A stretch of DNA of 64,000 nt, taken from NCBI GenBank assembly GCA_012064415.1, contig SSNU01000208.1, forward strand, positions 1,021,725 to 1,085,724, written 5' to 3'. The notes below the pieces were generated by a model that saw only the letters and a program-made list of their open reading frames with translations, was not told where the DNA came from and did not search any database. Positions 10,301 to 23,540 of the stretch are shown here, piece after piece. Each line of letters opens with the position of its first letter. The stretch's first letter is position 1. The translations under genes were made by a program, and so were the position numbers. The DNA is from Gyrodactylus bullatarudis (Eukaryota > Platyhelminthes > Monogenea > Gyrodactylidea > Gyrodactylidae).

Positions 10301-11113
10301 ATGAAATATCGTAAACATTTATGAATGAATATTTTACTCATTTCTTTACAATTCAATTTTAGGTCTAAATCTACAAACACGTGGAAATCGGAAGAGGAGA
10401 AAGCCCTTGTGGAAACGTTTAATAATTATCGTAATGAAATTGTCCCACGTGGCAGAGACCTTGTCGATGTTCTCCTCGAACACTTTCCCTATGAGAATAA
10501 GACTCGACGTATGGTAATCTCGAAGATGATTCAACTGGATCTTGTCAAAAATCTCAAAGAAATTAAGCTACTAACGTATGTCCTCACTCTGTTTTTTTGT
10601 CTGTTGCAATATTTCCTGAATTTTGCCTTTTCAGTAAGAGACCTGAGAAACCAATCAAAATTCATAAAAAATCTAATTCTCGAAAGCGCAAGGCAGAAGG
10701 CGACAACTTTATCGATGATGCTGACCAGTCTGGTGAAAGTGAAAAGTCCGACTATGAGGAGAAAGGCTCAGATCAAGATGAAGATCAGGCTATTGTAATC
10801 AAGAGGAAGAAGAGCTCCATCCCCAGGGAATCAGATCAACCCAAAGGAGTGAGTCTTTCTTTTCTCAAATTTCACTGTATTCCAAAAAGAAATAAACGTG
10901 AATTTATTGCTCCAGAAATTCAAGAGTAAAGAAATCATTGAGGATAGCTCATCGGACGATGATGGCCAAGAGGGGTACAAGGACCAAGACTCAGATCTCG
11001 ACGATTATGCCCAGAAGAAATGGGAAGAAATGATGAAGAAGGAGAAGGAGATCTCTACAAGCCATGGGAAAAAGAAGACCATCGTTAGTGACTCTGAAGA
11101 TTCCGATTCCTAG
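7351..11113 (+). CDS. TIMELESS: TIMELESS/timeout replication-fork protection protein
   Basis: Eight exons: 7351-8099, 8156-8892, 8951-9291, 9351-9880, 9949-10275, 10363-10575, 10635-10848, 10916-11113 (1102 residues). TIMELESS with TIPIN stabilises stalled replication forks and supports checkpoint signalling in the nucleus. The N-terminal TIMELESS domain is clear: an LxACSxLG-like start, LTQPALVCF, ERLLIEKILVLLRNILH and HVLEIVSLILKDQ. The middle has SNRFGSTYEF and DETYYLWTAAFFM; the C-terminal part has FFQLRLLDCFQKIL, GYGTYD and a W-x-EEE segment; the end is an acidic, Ser/Lys-rich tail. It resembles the ancestral timeout/TIM-2 form rather than insect circadian tim. The junction between exons 1 and 2 (GTTTGT donor) is the least certain; the others have strong GTGAGT or GTATGT donors. 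Confidence 0.95.
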
Positions 11114-11666
11114 TTGACATTCAATTCTGTCTCATATGTAATAATGAAAAGTATAGTTACTAATCATTTTTATTAGCGTATAGTACAATATTTGAATTTT
11201 GGAAAATACAGAATGAATTCTGAGGTCTATTTTTAATATTTGAAGAGATGAAAAGAGCTGTATTCTATTTTTGTTTCTTTTTAAACCATTTTATACATGG
11301 GAATAGAAATAATAATAATAATAATAATTGGTTTTTTAATAAATCAAGAGAGAGTTCTTTTCATTTTACCGTTTTTCACTTGAAATATTTTGGCCAAAAA
11401 TTCAAAAGTTATCGAAAAATAATTCCTGAATGAGATGAGTGCATTTGAAATTGAGTCCAGAAATACCAAAAATCAAATAAATATACAGAAACTAATGCAA
11501 AATTAATTATTGAACCTTTCTCAACAAGTCCATTAAATATGGAATATAGAAATTCGGGAACAAATTGCAAATGTGTGTTAGAGGGAGGGAGGGGGGAGAT
11601 GAACATGAAGTGGGCGAGCGCATTAAACCCTGAAAAAAGACAAAATTGATAATTAATGATTATGAT
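11114..11666. other. Convergent 3' region between timeless and the zinc transporter
   Basis: 553 bp of AT-rich sequence that should hold both 3' untranslated regions. It includes an (AAT)n run at about 11308-11327 and a G-rich patch (GGGAGGGAGGGGGG) at about 11582-11596. No gene is seen. Confidence 0.7.
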
Positions 11667-14600
11667 TCAACATTTAACTGTGCCATTTTGGATATTTTCA
11701 ACAGAATCATTCTTCTCTGATGGATCGGTTAGACTTTTATATTTATCGCTAGCACTATCAGATTTTGGATCGAGAACATTTTGGGATTTGGCATCATCAA
11801 TAATGGTTATAGATTGTAGATTGGTTTTAGGATTAGCTGTTTGACCATCACTGGGACAACAATTATCGATATTACAGTTTCCCTTGGTTGGGCAATCAAA
11901 CACACAAAACTTGTTATCTCCAGGCTTTTGGTCCTGTTCATGGTAAAAATTTATCATTACATGACGTATCTACTTGTCAGTATATTGCTAGAAATATATA
12001 AAATTCTCAAATTTTATCAAGTGAGACGCATTTCGAAGGCTCCGTTAACTCCGTTTAGTTAATTGAAATTGTGTTAAAAGTGTTAATCTTGCATGGGATC
12101 ATAGCATACTACTACTGGAGAGTTTTGACAAAAAACTCACTCTTAAACAGAAACTTTTTCCTACATAATAAATATGCATGTATTCTTGAAAATAGTACTG
12201 TTTATATGTAAAAAACTGGTTATAAATACAGTAATGCAAGTAAATATCTCTCTTTAATTCGCAAAGAGTAATTTGAGAATTTTGCATCAAGACAGATTAT
12301 AAGTAAAAATGATTAATTTTAAATACTGGTCCATGAGATGAGAAAGATTTAATAGCAAAAACATGTATCTATTCTTTTTTCATTCAACTAATTACTACTA
12401 AAAGGGTGAGGGGGTAGTTAGGTTGGAGCATACAAACTGTTGTGAATCGATATTGAAATTTTATTGTAGTTTATAGTATTGTTTTCATTTTTACACTCTA
12501 ATTTCTCTAAGAACTCTTTTGGCATCAAGTAAAGGGAATTATCAAACTTCATTTCAACAACCAACAAGACCTCAAAGTCATTCGTTCACTACTTGGCTTA
12601 AAACAATATGTAAAGGAGTTTAAGCAAATAGAAAAGTAAAGACCCACTAAAAAGACTACAGCTACAGTTGTAATAAATTCAAAGTCATAATATTCGCTTA
12701 TTAACATTTAAGATGAGCAGACATTGTCCATCAATAAATGTCTCTCTTCTTTTTCACGAAAGTTTTACTTTATCATTAATTTGAAAAAATCATGACTTTA
12801 ATTCACTTTTTTTACAGACATGTGTTGGCATCATGATATGTACTACAAACACACACTGAGAAATCGAAAAGAGACAAGGGAGGATCGAACTCTTCCATCT
12901 GATTTCCTCCCTCTTTCAGCAATGTCTCTCTTATGATACAAGAGAATGTCAATCATTTTCTGGCTTAAACCATCAGTCTAGCCAATTCATTCTTGTTGCT
13001 TTGCATAAATGAAAAGATGAAAATTACTACACATACACCATAATCGAAATGTAGTATAATTTTATCACAAAAGATGTAACAAAGTAAATTTTAATCTCGA
13101 CTTTAAACGAATTTTGTGCAATAAGTAATGGGACTGAATACAAAAGAAGGTTTTACTGAAAACATACTTGAGAAAGATAGCTTCGTGATGAATTAAAACA
13201 CATCTCCCAAAGGATTTCTAGCTTTTCAATTCCATCAACAGAGAATCTTTTTTTTTATTTATCCAAGACGAAATGTCACCAGGAATACTCTAGAACGCAT
13301 TACCGCATCTTCAAAAAGAAATTCAGGCATTTAGAAAGTTCTCTGATGGCTGAGTTCCCAAGCTAGAAATCACACATATTTACTGGGCTCTATAGATTTA
13401 TGAATTTAAATGCAACTGGGGAACTAATAATATAGGACGTACAATTAAAAGTTTTCAACTAGAGGGAACGATCGTTTTAAAAAAGATACAGCAATAACTA
13501 GGCATCTTAGAAAATAGGGTTCAATTTCGAAATTTTAATGACAGTACAGATGTTTGCGCGTGAAGAAGAAATTCTTCATAAATAATTATTCCTATGACCT
13601 TCAACTACCTTGGCCTATATAAGCTTATACACTCCACTGTAGCTATTTATTGGACAGTTTTGGTGTTTTTTTTCAGCTTCAGTTCTAACATGAGTAGTTA
13701 TTGATTATCTTTCTAATGGAACTAATTTTTCTTGAATTCATTTTAATTTTGAGAGAGTCAAATTATTTTTTCAAATTGGGAGTCCCCGTTACTTATCGTT
13801 TAGAGTTATTTTATTTGAAATAAAAGAGCCATCAAGAGAGAACAAGTTTGAAGCAAATATACTGGATTACCTCTTCTCTCTTGAATGTAAAGACAAAGTC
13901 AGGTCTTTTAATGTTAGTCTTCTCATGCAATTTTTGTATTGTTACACAAAATTTGTAAATAACAAAAGTTAATTTGCTTTCAACTGCTTTTGTGAAGAAA
14001 AGAAAACAGGTTTCTCAATCCATTCAACTCATGTATATTTATTTACATTGCTATTATCTCAGATTATATTTCTATAAAGCAAGTACAATACAATGATTAT
14101 TATTACAACAGTTGAGATACGTCTCTAACAGTGAAAGAGAGAGGTCAAAAGTGTTATAAAGTGATACACACATAATTTGACATTTTCTCTCACTTAAACA
14201 TAAAAAAGAGATTTTTATGTTGAATTCTCAAAGAATGAATTTATCTCTTTTATAATCAATAAAACTTTCACTTTTACTAAATAATAAAAGGTATGGTAAT
14301 GAATGCGTTATTGAAGAAATAAAAAAAGACTTGTTTATACACAATGTTTCAATATATCATAGGACAAATAATATTGAACTTGATCTTGCTCTGAAAATTT
14401 ATGAATATACAGTAATTTGCCTATTGTACAAATCAAGAAAAAATACACGCAAACTCAAATATGGACAATACAGACTAAAAGTACTGGAATGTTTTGAAAA
14501 TCATGTGAAAGGAGGTATTTCTTTAAATCACTGGATGACCAGGGAAACGTGAAAATCTTTTATAAATATCAATAATAAAACGACAATCTTTCATATCCAA

Positions 14601-17600
14601 CATTGTAGACAGAAATTGAGATGAGAATTATTTCTATTTTTACACAAAAAACTCAATATTTTTCTCCGGATGGTTAGGAAAAACAGTGAAATGAGCCAAT
14701 AAGTTGTTCAATCTGACCAAAATTATGCCATTTTTTGAATTTCGAATTTCTAGTATTTCAGCTTCTATATAACCAAATATTTCTTATTAACTTCCCAGAT
14801 TTGAAGGAGTTCTTCTTTATAGCGGGAAATTAAACCATACGAATTTGTTCGATTTTCAGTGGCATGACTTGCTAATATACAATTTATTATAAATATAGCA
14901 CATCGTTAATATATGGTATATGCTTGGTGTATAATTTCAGGTAGAATTGAAGAATGAGAGAAATTAATTATTTTACCCGAATTGTAACTGGTCCATGTTT
15001 TTAATTAGTTAGTTCTAATGATGATTCCCTAATTTTAACTGTAGCAAATACAATGTATAAATATGATGAGCTATAGATATGCCCCTTATGATTATATCAA
15101 AGTGCGATATACCTTACCTGAAAAAATATGTATTATCCAAAATTTAGAGGTTGAATTTCTACAACCTGTACAACCAAATTCGGAATCATCGTCTCATTTT
15201 GTTTCTATATATCAGAGCTTAACTACTTCAAATCTTCGAGACTGATTAAAAGTTTTGGTTAGAAATTCAAAAATTGGTCAGACTGAACTATTTATTGGCT
15301 CATTTCATCAGTTTTTTGTAGAAATAGTGAATACTCTCAGCCTTCCTATCAACTCTCATCTCCATGCCAAAAGAACATAATTTTGAAAATTCATTTATAA
15401 CTCTCGGCGTCTTAAAGACCCCTAAAAATTTAACCTTGTGTTTGAGACAACCCCAGATTACTTTCTAATTCATCATTTTAGAAGACCATAGCAATTAATC
15501 ATCTTACAAATTAAAATTGTTTTTTTTTCCCGATTAATTAGTTTCTCATGTAATCAAAAGACTCTTCTCATTGCGTCAATCTCTGCTCAATGTTACCAAC
15601 AACACTGTTATCAAACGTGTCATTAAAATGAATTCAAATTGAGTCGAGTGTCTACAGCCGAAAGTCTATAGATCACTTTTCTTCTCAATTTTTGATTTAT
15701 GTATGCATTTAGTATATATGTCGTATATAAAAGTTTTGAAATAAATAATAATCTTTTGGTGAGATGGAGAAAGTATTCACATAAATATTATATTACCTAT
15801 GGAGTCTATCTCTAGCTAAATCTATATTATATGCAGATTGGTTCGAAACTAAAATAATCGAGCAGTTGATCAAACATAAATCAACAAAATTCAGTGAAAT
15901 CGAAAAATTATTCAATAAAAAGAACTAAAATTAATATAGGAACATAAAAAAATGTTGTTCAAACTATAATAATGATGGAAGATTTTCGGAATTTTCTAGG
16001 ACTTACATCTTGAAATTCCAACTGAATTGTCGTACAATGGACATTTGACTCGTGGAACATTTGTTTGACATCTCGGACTACTTTCTCGTAATCCTCTAGA
16101 AAGGTGGGTAAAGAAATCAGAAAAAGAGAGAACAATCCAGAATGACACAAATAAATCAAGGAGATTGTTTAGCCTGGCTATCACATTATTCAATAGACAA
16201 GGAAAAGAGGGCTTCAATCGATTGTCCTTACTCTCTACTTAAGGGACCCAAAAAGATTTGATTCAATCTAGATTGATCAGAATTATTGAAAACATTTTAT
16301 CTAGTTTCTAAATTCTTGTGTGTGTGTATCCAACTATTTGAATATCAATAAAAAGTTCAAAAAATCAGGAATTTCACATAAAATTTGATATTTGAAAAAT
16401 GGCCATTTTTTCCTTCAAAAGGTAAAAGTAGGAAAAGATTATATTTAACTTATTCGAATACTTGATGAAAGAGTTGAGATGCTATAATTATAGATAGAGA
16501 TTATGGATTCCCTTGACTTTACATGACTATTACTTTTAAAGAGAGAAAGAACGAGTGTTTCATCACATTTAAAAGAAGAAAGAGATGACAATCACATTAT
16601 GGTTTGGTCAAAAGTTTTATGACTAAACTTTTGATCTCTCGCACCATCTCGTAACTTTTGCTGCCATCATTCGCATTGATATTTCTCTCAATGAGATGTA
16701 GAATTAGTTTTGTTTGACAGAGAATGTCGTTTGGTTGTAATGAATTTGTCAAGCATACACAAAAAGACATGGAGAGAATGAAATACACATAATATTTTTT
16801 AGTTTTTAGTAGATTTGAGAAAAAATGTGAAACACAAGAAAAGAGTTATAAAAAAGCTATTTAAAATGAAGTTATGACATTTACGGAAAGCTCGATTTTT
16901 TCATCGAAAATTAGAATATTTTAAAGGATTTTTTGGAATCCTACTCATGTTGCCCACATTAACGACTTGAAGAAAAAAAATTCTGAATAACTTTTGATCA
17001 CTCTCTCACTTCGAAATCAATAAAAAATTTCAGTTCAAAAATATGGGATTTTGGCGCCAAATTGAAAAATTAACATATTTTATTCGAAAAATCTTTTTCA
17101 GAATATTTTTCTCAACATCAGAAGGATTGAAAAAAATATTCGAAAACATATTCGAATTTCTGATGAAAAAATCGAGCTTTCCGTAAATATCATAGATTCC
17201 CAACTTCATATCAACCAATTTTTAATAAAAAATCTGTAAGACAAGGAAAGGGTTATGAATATGAGATACTCAGAACTATTCCAGGTGACATAGATCACTT
17301 TGGTGATCCATCCAAGTCACAGGAAATACATTGGTTAGCACCCATTCGATGTACAGAATTTATTCATCTCACCTCTTTCATTCAAAGAATGTTTATTTTT
17401 TTCAAAAAGTTTATCTTCTGTTTTGTAGAACTCATTTCCCATTCTCATAGATAAGGAGTATGATAGCTTTTATCAAATGATCATATGTGAAGAATTCAAA
17501 AAAATGATCCTATTCTTAATCGATTTGAACTCCTGAACTAAAAATAACTCTAAAATCATAATCATTATGTTCACAAACCACATGATAAACTGCAAAGTTG

Positions 17601-20600
17601 AATGCGAGTCAAGAGAATTGTTTAGATGTGGTTAGGTTTCCCGCAATAAATAGATGAAGAAATGAATCTTTGTAATCAACTCTTCTAGCCTCGGGTCAAA
17701 ACAAGATGGGTTGTTTTTTTGTTAGAGAAAAAATGATTTCATTAGGCTCCAATAGAAAGGAAAGGAAATATTTGACCTTTTATGATTAGGTGGGATCAAA
17801 AGAAATCTTTTAATAGATTATTCTGATAAAGCTTCAAAATTATTAAAAACGATAATAATAAAAGTTGATAAGGATTCTATTTTTAGGTTATTATTAATAT
17901 TTCTAATAAGTTCATATTATACTATGATACCATAATGAAATTATAGAGAAGAAGAAAAACACTTCTTTTCACTCCGAGTCGTTACTGTATTCTTATTCAA
18001 TTGGTTTTATTCTGTAAAAAATGGAACCGTAGACTTTGATCTTTTTTGTCATAATTATAATTAATTTAGATCATACTAAAGCTGTAACTCATTTTCTTCA
18101 TCAAGTAACCCAGATCATGTTGCCGACATTTACCATCTGGAGAAGAGATTCATTCTTTAATATCAATCATGATTGATCATTTTTCAATGAGACACCAATT
18201 TCCCATTTTTTCGAAATTTGCCCAGAAAATTTTTATTGATTTCAGAAGTTAATTCTCAAGATTACAATAAGACAAAAAAGTCGAATATGCTGAAATTTTC
18301 TAATGCATAATTTCATCATCGTTTAAGAGTCGAATTTCACTACTTGAAAATGAATGAAATTTCGACAAATCGAAATCCCTCGAAAATGGTAGATCTTACG
18401 AAAGATTCTTGGCAATATTTAGCTTTCTTGTCCTATTTTTATCCTGAAAATCAAATTTTAATCACTCTCACTTTGAAATCAATCAAAAAATTTCAGTTCA
18501 AAGTTCGAAAAAATGGGATTCTAGCGCCAAATTAAAATTTGAAAAATTACCATGTTTTTTATTCAAAATTTTTTTTCTTCACATCGTAAAAGTGGGCAAC
18601 GTGAGTAAGGATTCCAAAAAGTCTTGAACATATTCGAATTTTTGATGAAAAAATTGAGGTTTTCGTAAAAATCATAGATTGTCAACTTAAGTCAATGGAA
18701 TTTAGAATTCTTTTAATCTCTTAAATATTCGACTTTCTTGTCTAATCTTGATCCTGAAAATCATCATCTCTTGGCCATTCACACCCACTTTCAGCCAAAA
18801 CTTGAAGAAAAATGAAAATTTGGACAGGATTCAAACTCTTGATGAAAAAATGGAGACTTTTTGTGGAAGTCATAGTTTCCCAAATATTTGGTATAAGAAC
18901 TCCCTTAATAGTCTTATTTATGTAGGACGAAATCTTTCTTCAAATTATTTGCAATTCAATGTGTTAAAATTATTGTATTGTGGCAAGAGAGAAATTTAAT
19001 ACCAATTGATTATAGTATAGGGTTATTTTAATGCTATTCTGTTAACACCCACTTACGCAAAAAGTTATCTTTAGTCTCTGGATGGAAAAATAGAAATTAT
19101 CATCACTTTTATGTATGTGTGCATTAGTTAGGATAGGATAGGAATTCTAATCTATAGTAATAATAATCAGTGCAATGATTTCTAATTCTAGGCATGAGTA
19201 GAAGAGCAAATTTTCCTCCTTTAGAATATAGAATACGAATAGAGAAATACTCACTCATATTTCCAACGCTAATATGGACAGTTCCAATGATACACTTGGA
19301 CCCCAATTGCCACACGTGAAGATCATGGATCTGATTTACATATTCAACCTAAATATAGTTTAGTTTAACTCTATCCTAGTGGAGTGTAAAGATAAGCTTG
19401 AGCTTACCCTTTGAAGACGATTGTAGAGATTTGTGATGCAGATCTCGTCTGGCACTGACTGCAATAATATCAAGGCTGTTTTCATCACTATGGATGGAGT
19501 AATGGGATCAGGAGGCTTATAAAATTATGTTTTCATTAGACTTACACAATGGTATTAATGGAAACAGTATAATTCCAGCGAGAATGAGGCTGTATAGAAG
19601 TGGGAATGTTTAAATGATCAGTGATGTTGAAGGAATCAAAAAAGGAACTTACCTCAGGATTGGATCAACGAGGTATTTCCATTTTCTATCGTCTTCTGGG
19701 GCTAGCCAGAGGATGAGGGCACTAGCACAAACAATAATGGACCCAAGGAAGTCAGCCATTACATGTAGAAATACGGCACGCATATTGAAATTCAGTCCTA
19801 AAGATAAAGAGTGAAATAATTGAGAAGCAGTCAATGATAGTTCAAAGGGAATATCCTAGCCTTTTTTGCTAATTTCAGATAATACGAATTATTAGCTCAA
19901 GTGTCCTTCTCTCTTCGAAACGTAAGCCTTTTTATTTTGATCTATTATTTGCTATGACATGCCCCCTTTCTCTTAGCACACCACCACAAGCCTATACATT
20001 TAAGCTGATATGAGGGAGATTTTATGTTTTTCTTCGAAAAATATACCCTTAGCCATTGTTATTACATTAATATTTGATCTGAGTTCAATTTTAGAGCTGT
20101 ACATGAATAAAAGAAACTCCAGTTTTGGACCTACAGAAAACTAATTTAAAACCAAGGCTGTTAAGCAAACTGCTAACTCTATGTAGTTAGAGAATGCTGA
20201 GAATTTTGTTTCATCATACAATCCACTCTTCTCTTCTAGTGGCAAGTAACTGATGCTATATCTGTATATCTGAGAAGAAAAGAGTTATCAATTATTTACT
20301 ATTTTAAATTATTCAAATAAAGTTTATTCATTTAGGAAAAGTCTAGTTGGTTTTTACTGGGTAATTTGGTCAAATAAAGAGAGGCATTATAAATGGTAGT
20401 CTAGCAAATGCAATACTTACCACTCTTGATGTTGTTCATTTTCTTATCGGATATTTTGCAGCTTTTAAGATGGCAATACTGGTGATCAAGGTCAAAATCT
20501 TTCTTGACTGAATCCAATGAGTTTTTTGTGTAGCCAAATCCGGGACTCTTTGATTCAGCATTCAACAATTCAGGATAGTCATACAGGTCAGCTTGAGAGT

Positions 20601-21324
20601 TGTAGACTTCATTGGTTTTCTATGTATGAGGATAAAATATCATTTATAATCTACAGTAGTTATAGTTGGATTAATGCAAATTCGTTGAGTGACAATGACT
20701 TGGGCATTATTCAAATATAAAAAGTCAAGTGATGATACATTAACAATGTTACTCAAATTAAAGCCTTAAAAGAATCCAGAAATTTAATTTAAATTATCAT
20801 AATATTTTTTTCGGAATAGATATTTATATAGTCTATATAATATAGATAGTTAATAAACTCACACTCTCAACGTTAACCCCAGCATTATGACCATGTCCAT
20901 GGCCACCGTGTGAATGAGAATGCATTCCAAGCATGAGAAGACCAATAAGGTTTACGACGAGACCTCCGAGTCCAACAAAAAAGACAATTTGGGGTTCATC
21001 TATTTTCTCATCTTCAAAGAAGCGCTGTATAGCCTCAATGATGATAACAAAACATAGAGATGCTAACATGACGCCATTGATGAGACTTCCCATAACTTCA
21101 GCTCGTTGCCAGCCAAAGGTATTCTTGTTTGATTTAGGCCATTGAGATATTCTAGTAGATGCAATAGCAATAACTAAAGCTAAAAAATCTGACAACATGT
21201 GAAAAGAATCTGCAATAAGAGCTAGAGATTTTTCATAGTATCCAACGACAATCTCTACGAGAAAATATATTGAAACAAGAATGCTCATAATCAAGAGCTT
21301 ATTAAAGTCTGAAAGAAACCCCAT
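11667..21324 (-). CDS. SLC30A1: ZnT1-type zinc exporter (cation diffusion facilitator)
   Basis: Eight exons: 21324-20863, 20619-20421, 19797-19653, 19589-19546, 19487-19408, 19348-19255, 16095-16007, 11933-11667 (459 residues). ZnT1 exports zinc across the plasma membrane. Transmembrane helix 2 has SFHMLSD (H42, D46) and helix 5 has HVMAD (H232, D236), the intact four-residue zinc site. A His-rich loop (HSHSHGGHGHGH) follows helix 4. The cytosolic domain has the HDLHVWQL signature and HCTTIQLEF. The tail holds a Cys cluster (CVFDC...CNIDNCC) as in vertebrate ZnT1. The start (MGFLSDF) matches the short N-terminus of ZnT1; an ATG 99 bp upstream in frame is less likely. The last two introns are 3.2 and 4.1 kb and repeat-rich; the first five are 58-623 bp. 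Confidence 0.93.
11934..16006 (-). other. Last intron of the zinc exporter gene (4.07 kb)
   Basis: Bounded by GTAAGT at 16006 and CAG at 11934 on the minus strand. AT-rich with no convincing exon or gene on either strand; short open frames inside lack codon character. It contains an inverted-repeat element at about 14640-15380. Confidence 0.75.
14640..15380. repeat. Inverted-repeat (foldback) element
   Basis: The left arm (about 14690-14755) contains ATGAGCCAATAA, CTGACCAA and TTTTTGAATTTC. The right arm (about 15262-15312) contains the same blocks in reverse complement and in the expected order. The arms are imperfect and about 500 bp apart. Sequence like the left arm recurs at about 48270-48400, so this is a dispersed family. 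No transposase is seen. Confidence 0.65.
16868..17208. mobile_element. MITE-like element with long terminal inverted repeats
   Basis: About 340 bp. The arms at 16879-16905 and 17162-17188 are perfect reverse complements over 27 bases (core ACGGAAAGCTCGATTTTTTC), and similarity extends outward to GAAGTT at both outer edges. The interior is AT-rich and non-coding. A non-autonomous DNA transposon or foldback element is the best reading; a target-site duplication was not established. Confidence 0.75.
18110..18920. repeat. Diverged copies of the 16.9-kb element
   Basis: Blocks shared with the 16868-17208 element recur here: CATGTTGCC near 18116, TTTCAGTTCAAA near 18493, GCGCCAAATT near 18524 and TATTCGAATTT near 18630, followed by a worn right arm (18641-18690). 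A further partial copy, sharing TCCTGAAAATCA and GATGAAAAAATGGAG, spans about 18720-18900. Order and spacing are decayed. Confidence 0.55.
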
Positions 21325-22015
21325 TTTTACTCCTGGAGAATCAACTTTGAATTTGCAACATTTAAGATACTTTAAATAATAACTTTTTTGCAAATCTTTT
21401 GTTTCAATGTACAGAGATATCATTTATAAAATGTTATTTCGAACGAAAATATGGTTAAAATTTCTAAGAAATTATTTCTTAACTATTATGACTCAACTTA
21501 TGAGTATAGATAAATTATTTTTACCTTGTCCAGTCTCTGGAAATTTAATAATTCTTGCTTTACTATTTTGAATCAAGAAGATACAGGCAGTGGAAAGATT
21601 ATCTCAAAATAAAATAGTATTCACACAAAAAAACATGATGAATTATAATTCATAAATCAAAGATTTTAGATGAAAGGGCTAAAATATGCGTGAATAATAT
21701 TCAGTCAATACTTCAGTACTTTATGAATCTCGGTGATAGACGAACTCACTCATAGACATAAATTAATAAACAACATTATCAGATTAGAAGAAATTCGAAG
21801 ATAAAATCACGCTTGAATTCATAGATTATAGTGTATATAAACTTGTATATAGCTATCTATTCATATAATCAAATAGGCAAGACAAGATTAGTTCGAGAAA
21901 GAAATCTATTTTACATTTTAAATCAAATAAATTCATTCTTGCACAGTTTTGGAAATTGCAAATAGGAATGCTTCTTGGAATTTTTGCAGGAAAAAAATGA
22001 ATAAGAATAATAATT
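21325..22015. other. Region between zinc exporter start and DNAJB13 stop
   Basis: 691 bp of AT-rich sequence that should hold the zinc exporter promoter and 5' leader. No metal-response element core was recognised with confidence, and no gene is seen. Confidence 0.55.
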
Positions 22016-23139
22016 CTAGCTTTCTTGTTGACAAGTTTGAAGCATTCTAAATGATGCCGGAAAGAATGCCTCCTCGATAAGTAATCTCTGCTTGTATGTC
22101 AAAATCTTTGGAAATATTATATCGAATTCAATAAGGAGATCACCTTTCTCTGGATTTTCTGAGCATTTTGGCATTCCTTCGCCAATAACTTTCTTCACAT
22201 ACTTTGGGCTTAAATATTGAAATAAAGAATTTTGTAAATTTGTTTCTAGTCAAAATTAATTCATAAGTAGAAAAATCAAATCATAAAATTACTGTATGAC
22301 TTCTGTGATAGGAATCTTGACAATTCTCTTATCAAGAGTTACAATATCAAGGACGCATCCGATAAGAGATTGACTTAAAGGAATCGAAGCAGTGTAAATC
22401 AAATCGTGACCATTACGCCTGAAAAAATCATGTTTTTGATCTCTGAGAATAAATACTATATCACCAGGGATACTGTTGAGACTCTGATCTCCTTCTTTTG
22501 GGAATGTTATTCTCATTCCTTCGTTAGACCCTGGCTTAATGTGTAAAGTCAAAACTTTATCTTTAATGATAAACTTTTTAGATTCTGGCTGATAAACCTA
22601 GAAAATAATCAGAAAAGAAAAAAGCTTACTCTTCGTGATATTTTCATTTTTCGTATGCAGCCAGTAAAAATTTCCTCAAGCGACAAGAAAAGCTCATGCT
22701 CTACTGGTGGATCCTGCCGGAAGTCTTTAGATTCGTCCATCCATCCAATTTTTTCGTACATATTTTTCATTGATTTACGCTTCATAAAAGTGTAGGGATT
22801 GTCACTACCAAAGAATTCTTGAAATGTTCTATATGGATCCCCGTGATATTCATATCTAATATCACTGAAAGATTTCAGATTAACTCCTTGTTTTAATCCT
22901 TCTTCGCCAAATTCATCATAAACAGCTCGTAATTTGGGATGGGAAAGAACATCAAATGCTTCAGATACGAGTGCGAATTTTTCAGCATTACCAACACCAT
23001 CGAATGCTATAATTGGATGACATTTAATTGATAAAGATTGGTATCTAAAATTGAGAAATCTATCTAATTACGCTTTTTTGATGTCTTCGTCAGAGTCACT
23101 TTCCCTACATCCTAGAATTTGGTAATAATCCAATCCCAT
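22016..23139 (-). CDS. DNAJB13: DNAJB13-type axonemal J-domain protein
   Basis: Four exons: 23139-23072, 23044-22630, 22597-22293, 22208-22016 (326 residues; human DNAJB13 has 316). In vertebrates this protein sits in radial spokes of sperm and ciliary axonemes. The start MGLDYYQILG opens the J domain. The usual HPD tripeptide is HPI at residues 32-34; human DNAJB13 is also altered here (HPL), so loss of Hsp70 stimulation is a family trait. The Gly/Phe and C-terminal substrate domains follow, with FGEEGLKQG, KISRR, IKDKVLTLHIKPG, FPKEGDQ, HPKYVKKV and GEGMP. Introns are 27, 32 and 84 bp. It lies head to head with the NACHO-like gene, 401 bp between starts. Confidence 0.92.
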
Positions 23140-23540
23140 TTTTGAATTATCACATAATATGTTGTCACGATTTTAAAAAAGAATAGTTTAACTTTGACGT
23201 GTTTAAGTTGAAATAAAATATTCAAGAAAAATTTCAGCGAGTGTAGTCCGAAAGTACAATTTTCAAAATTGTAGTCAGAATTCTGGTATGTAATTCTTCA
23301 ACAATTTACTATTGTGACAATCACAATCTGATTCAAATTTATTGAAAAAAATATAATCAATATAGATGGTAACTTCTTTATTTCGAACTCCATATATGTG
23401 AGCTTGAGTATGAAATATATTTTGAAAATTCGACCAAAAATTATTTGATGTAAAAGTTTTATTCAAACAAGATACTGAATCTATTCTGTGATTTGTTTAA
23501 AATGAACTTCTAATCATCATTTCAAAAATAACTACACAAA
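23140..23540. promoter_or_regulatory. Divergent intergenic region between DNAJB13 and NACHO genes
   Basis: 401 bp between two divergent start codons, so both promoters should lie here. AT-rich; no specific motif was recognised. Confidence 0.45.

Larger units (their letters stand above)
16096..19254 (-). other. Sixth intron of the zinc exporter gene (3.16 kb)
   Basis: Bounded by GTGAGT at 19254 and TCTAG at 16096 on the minus strand. It is filled in part by related repeat copies at 16868-17208, about 18110-18690 and about 18720-18920. No exon is seen. Confidence 0.75.
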
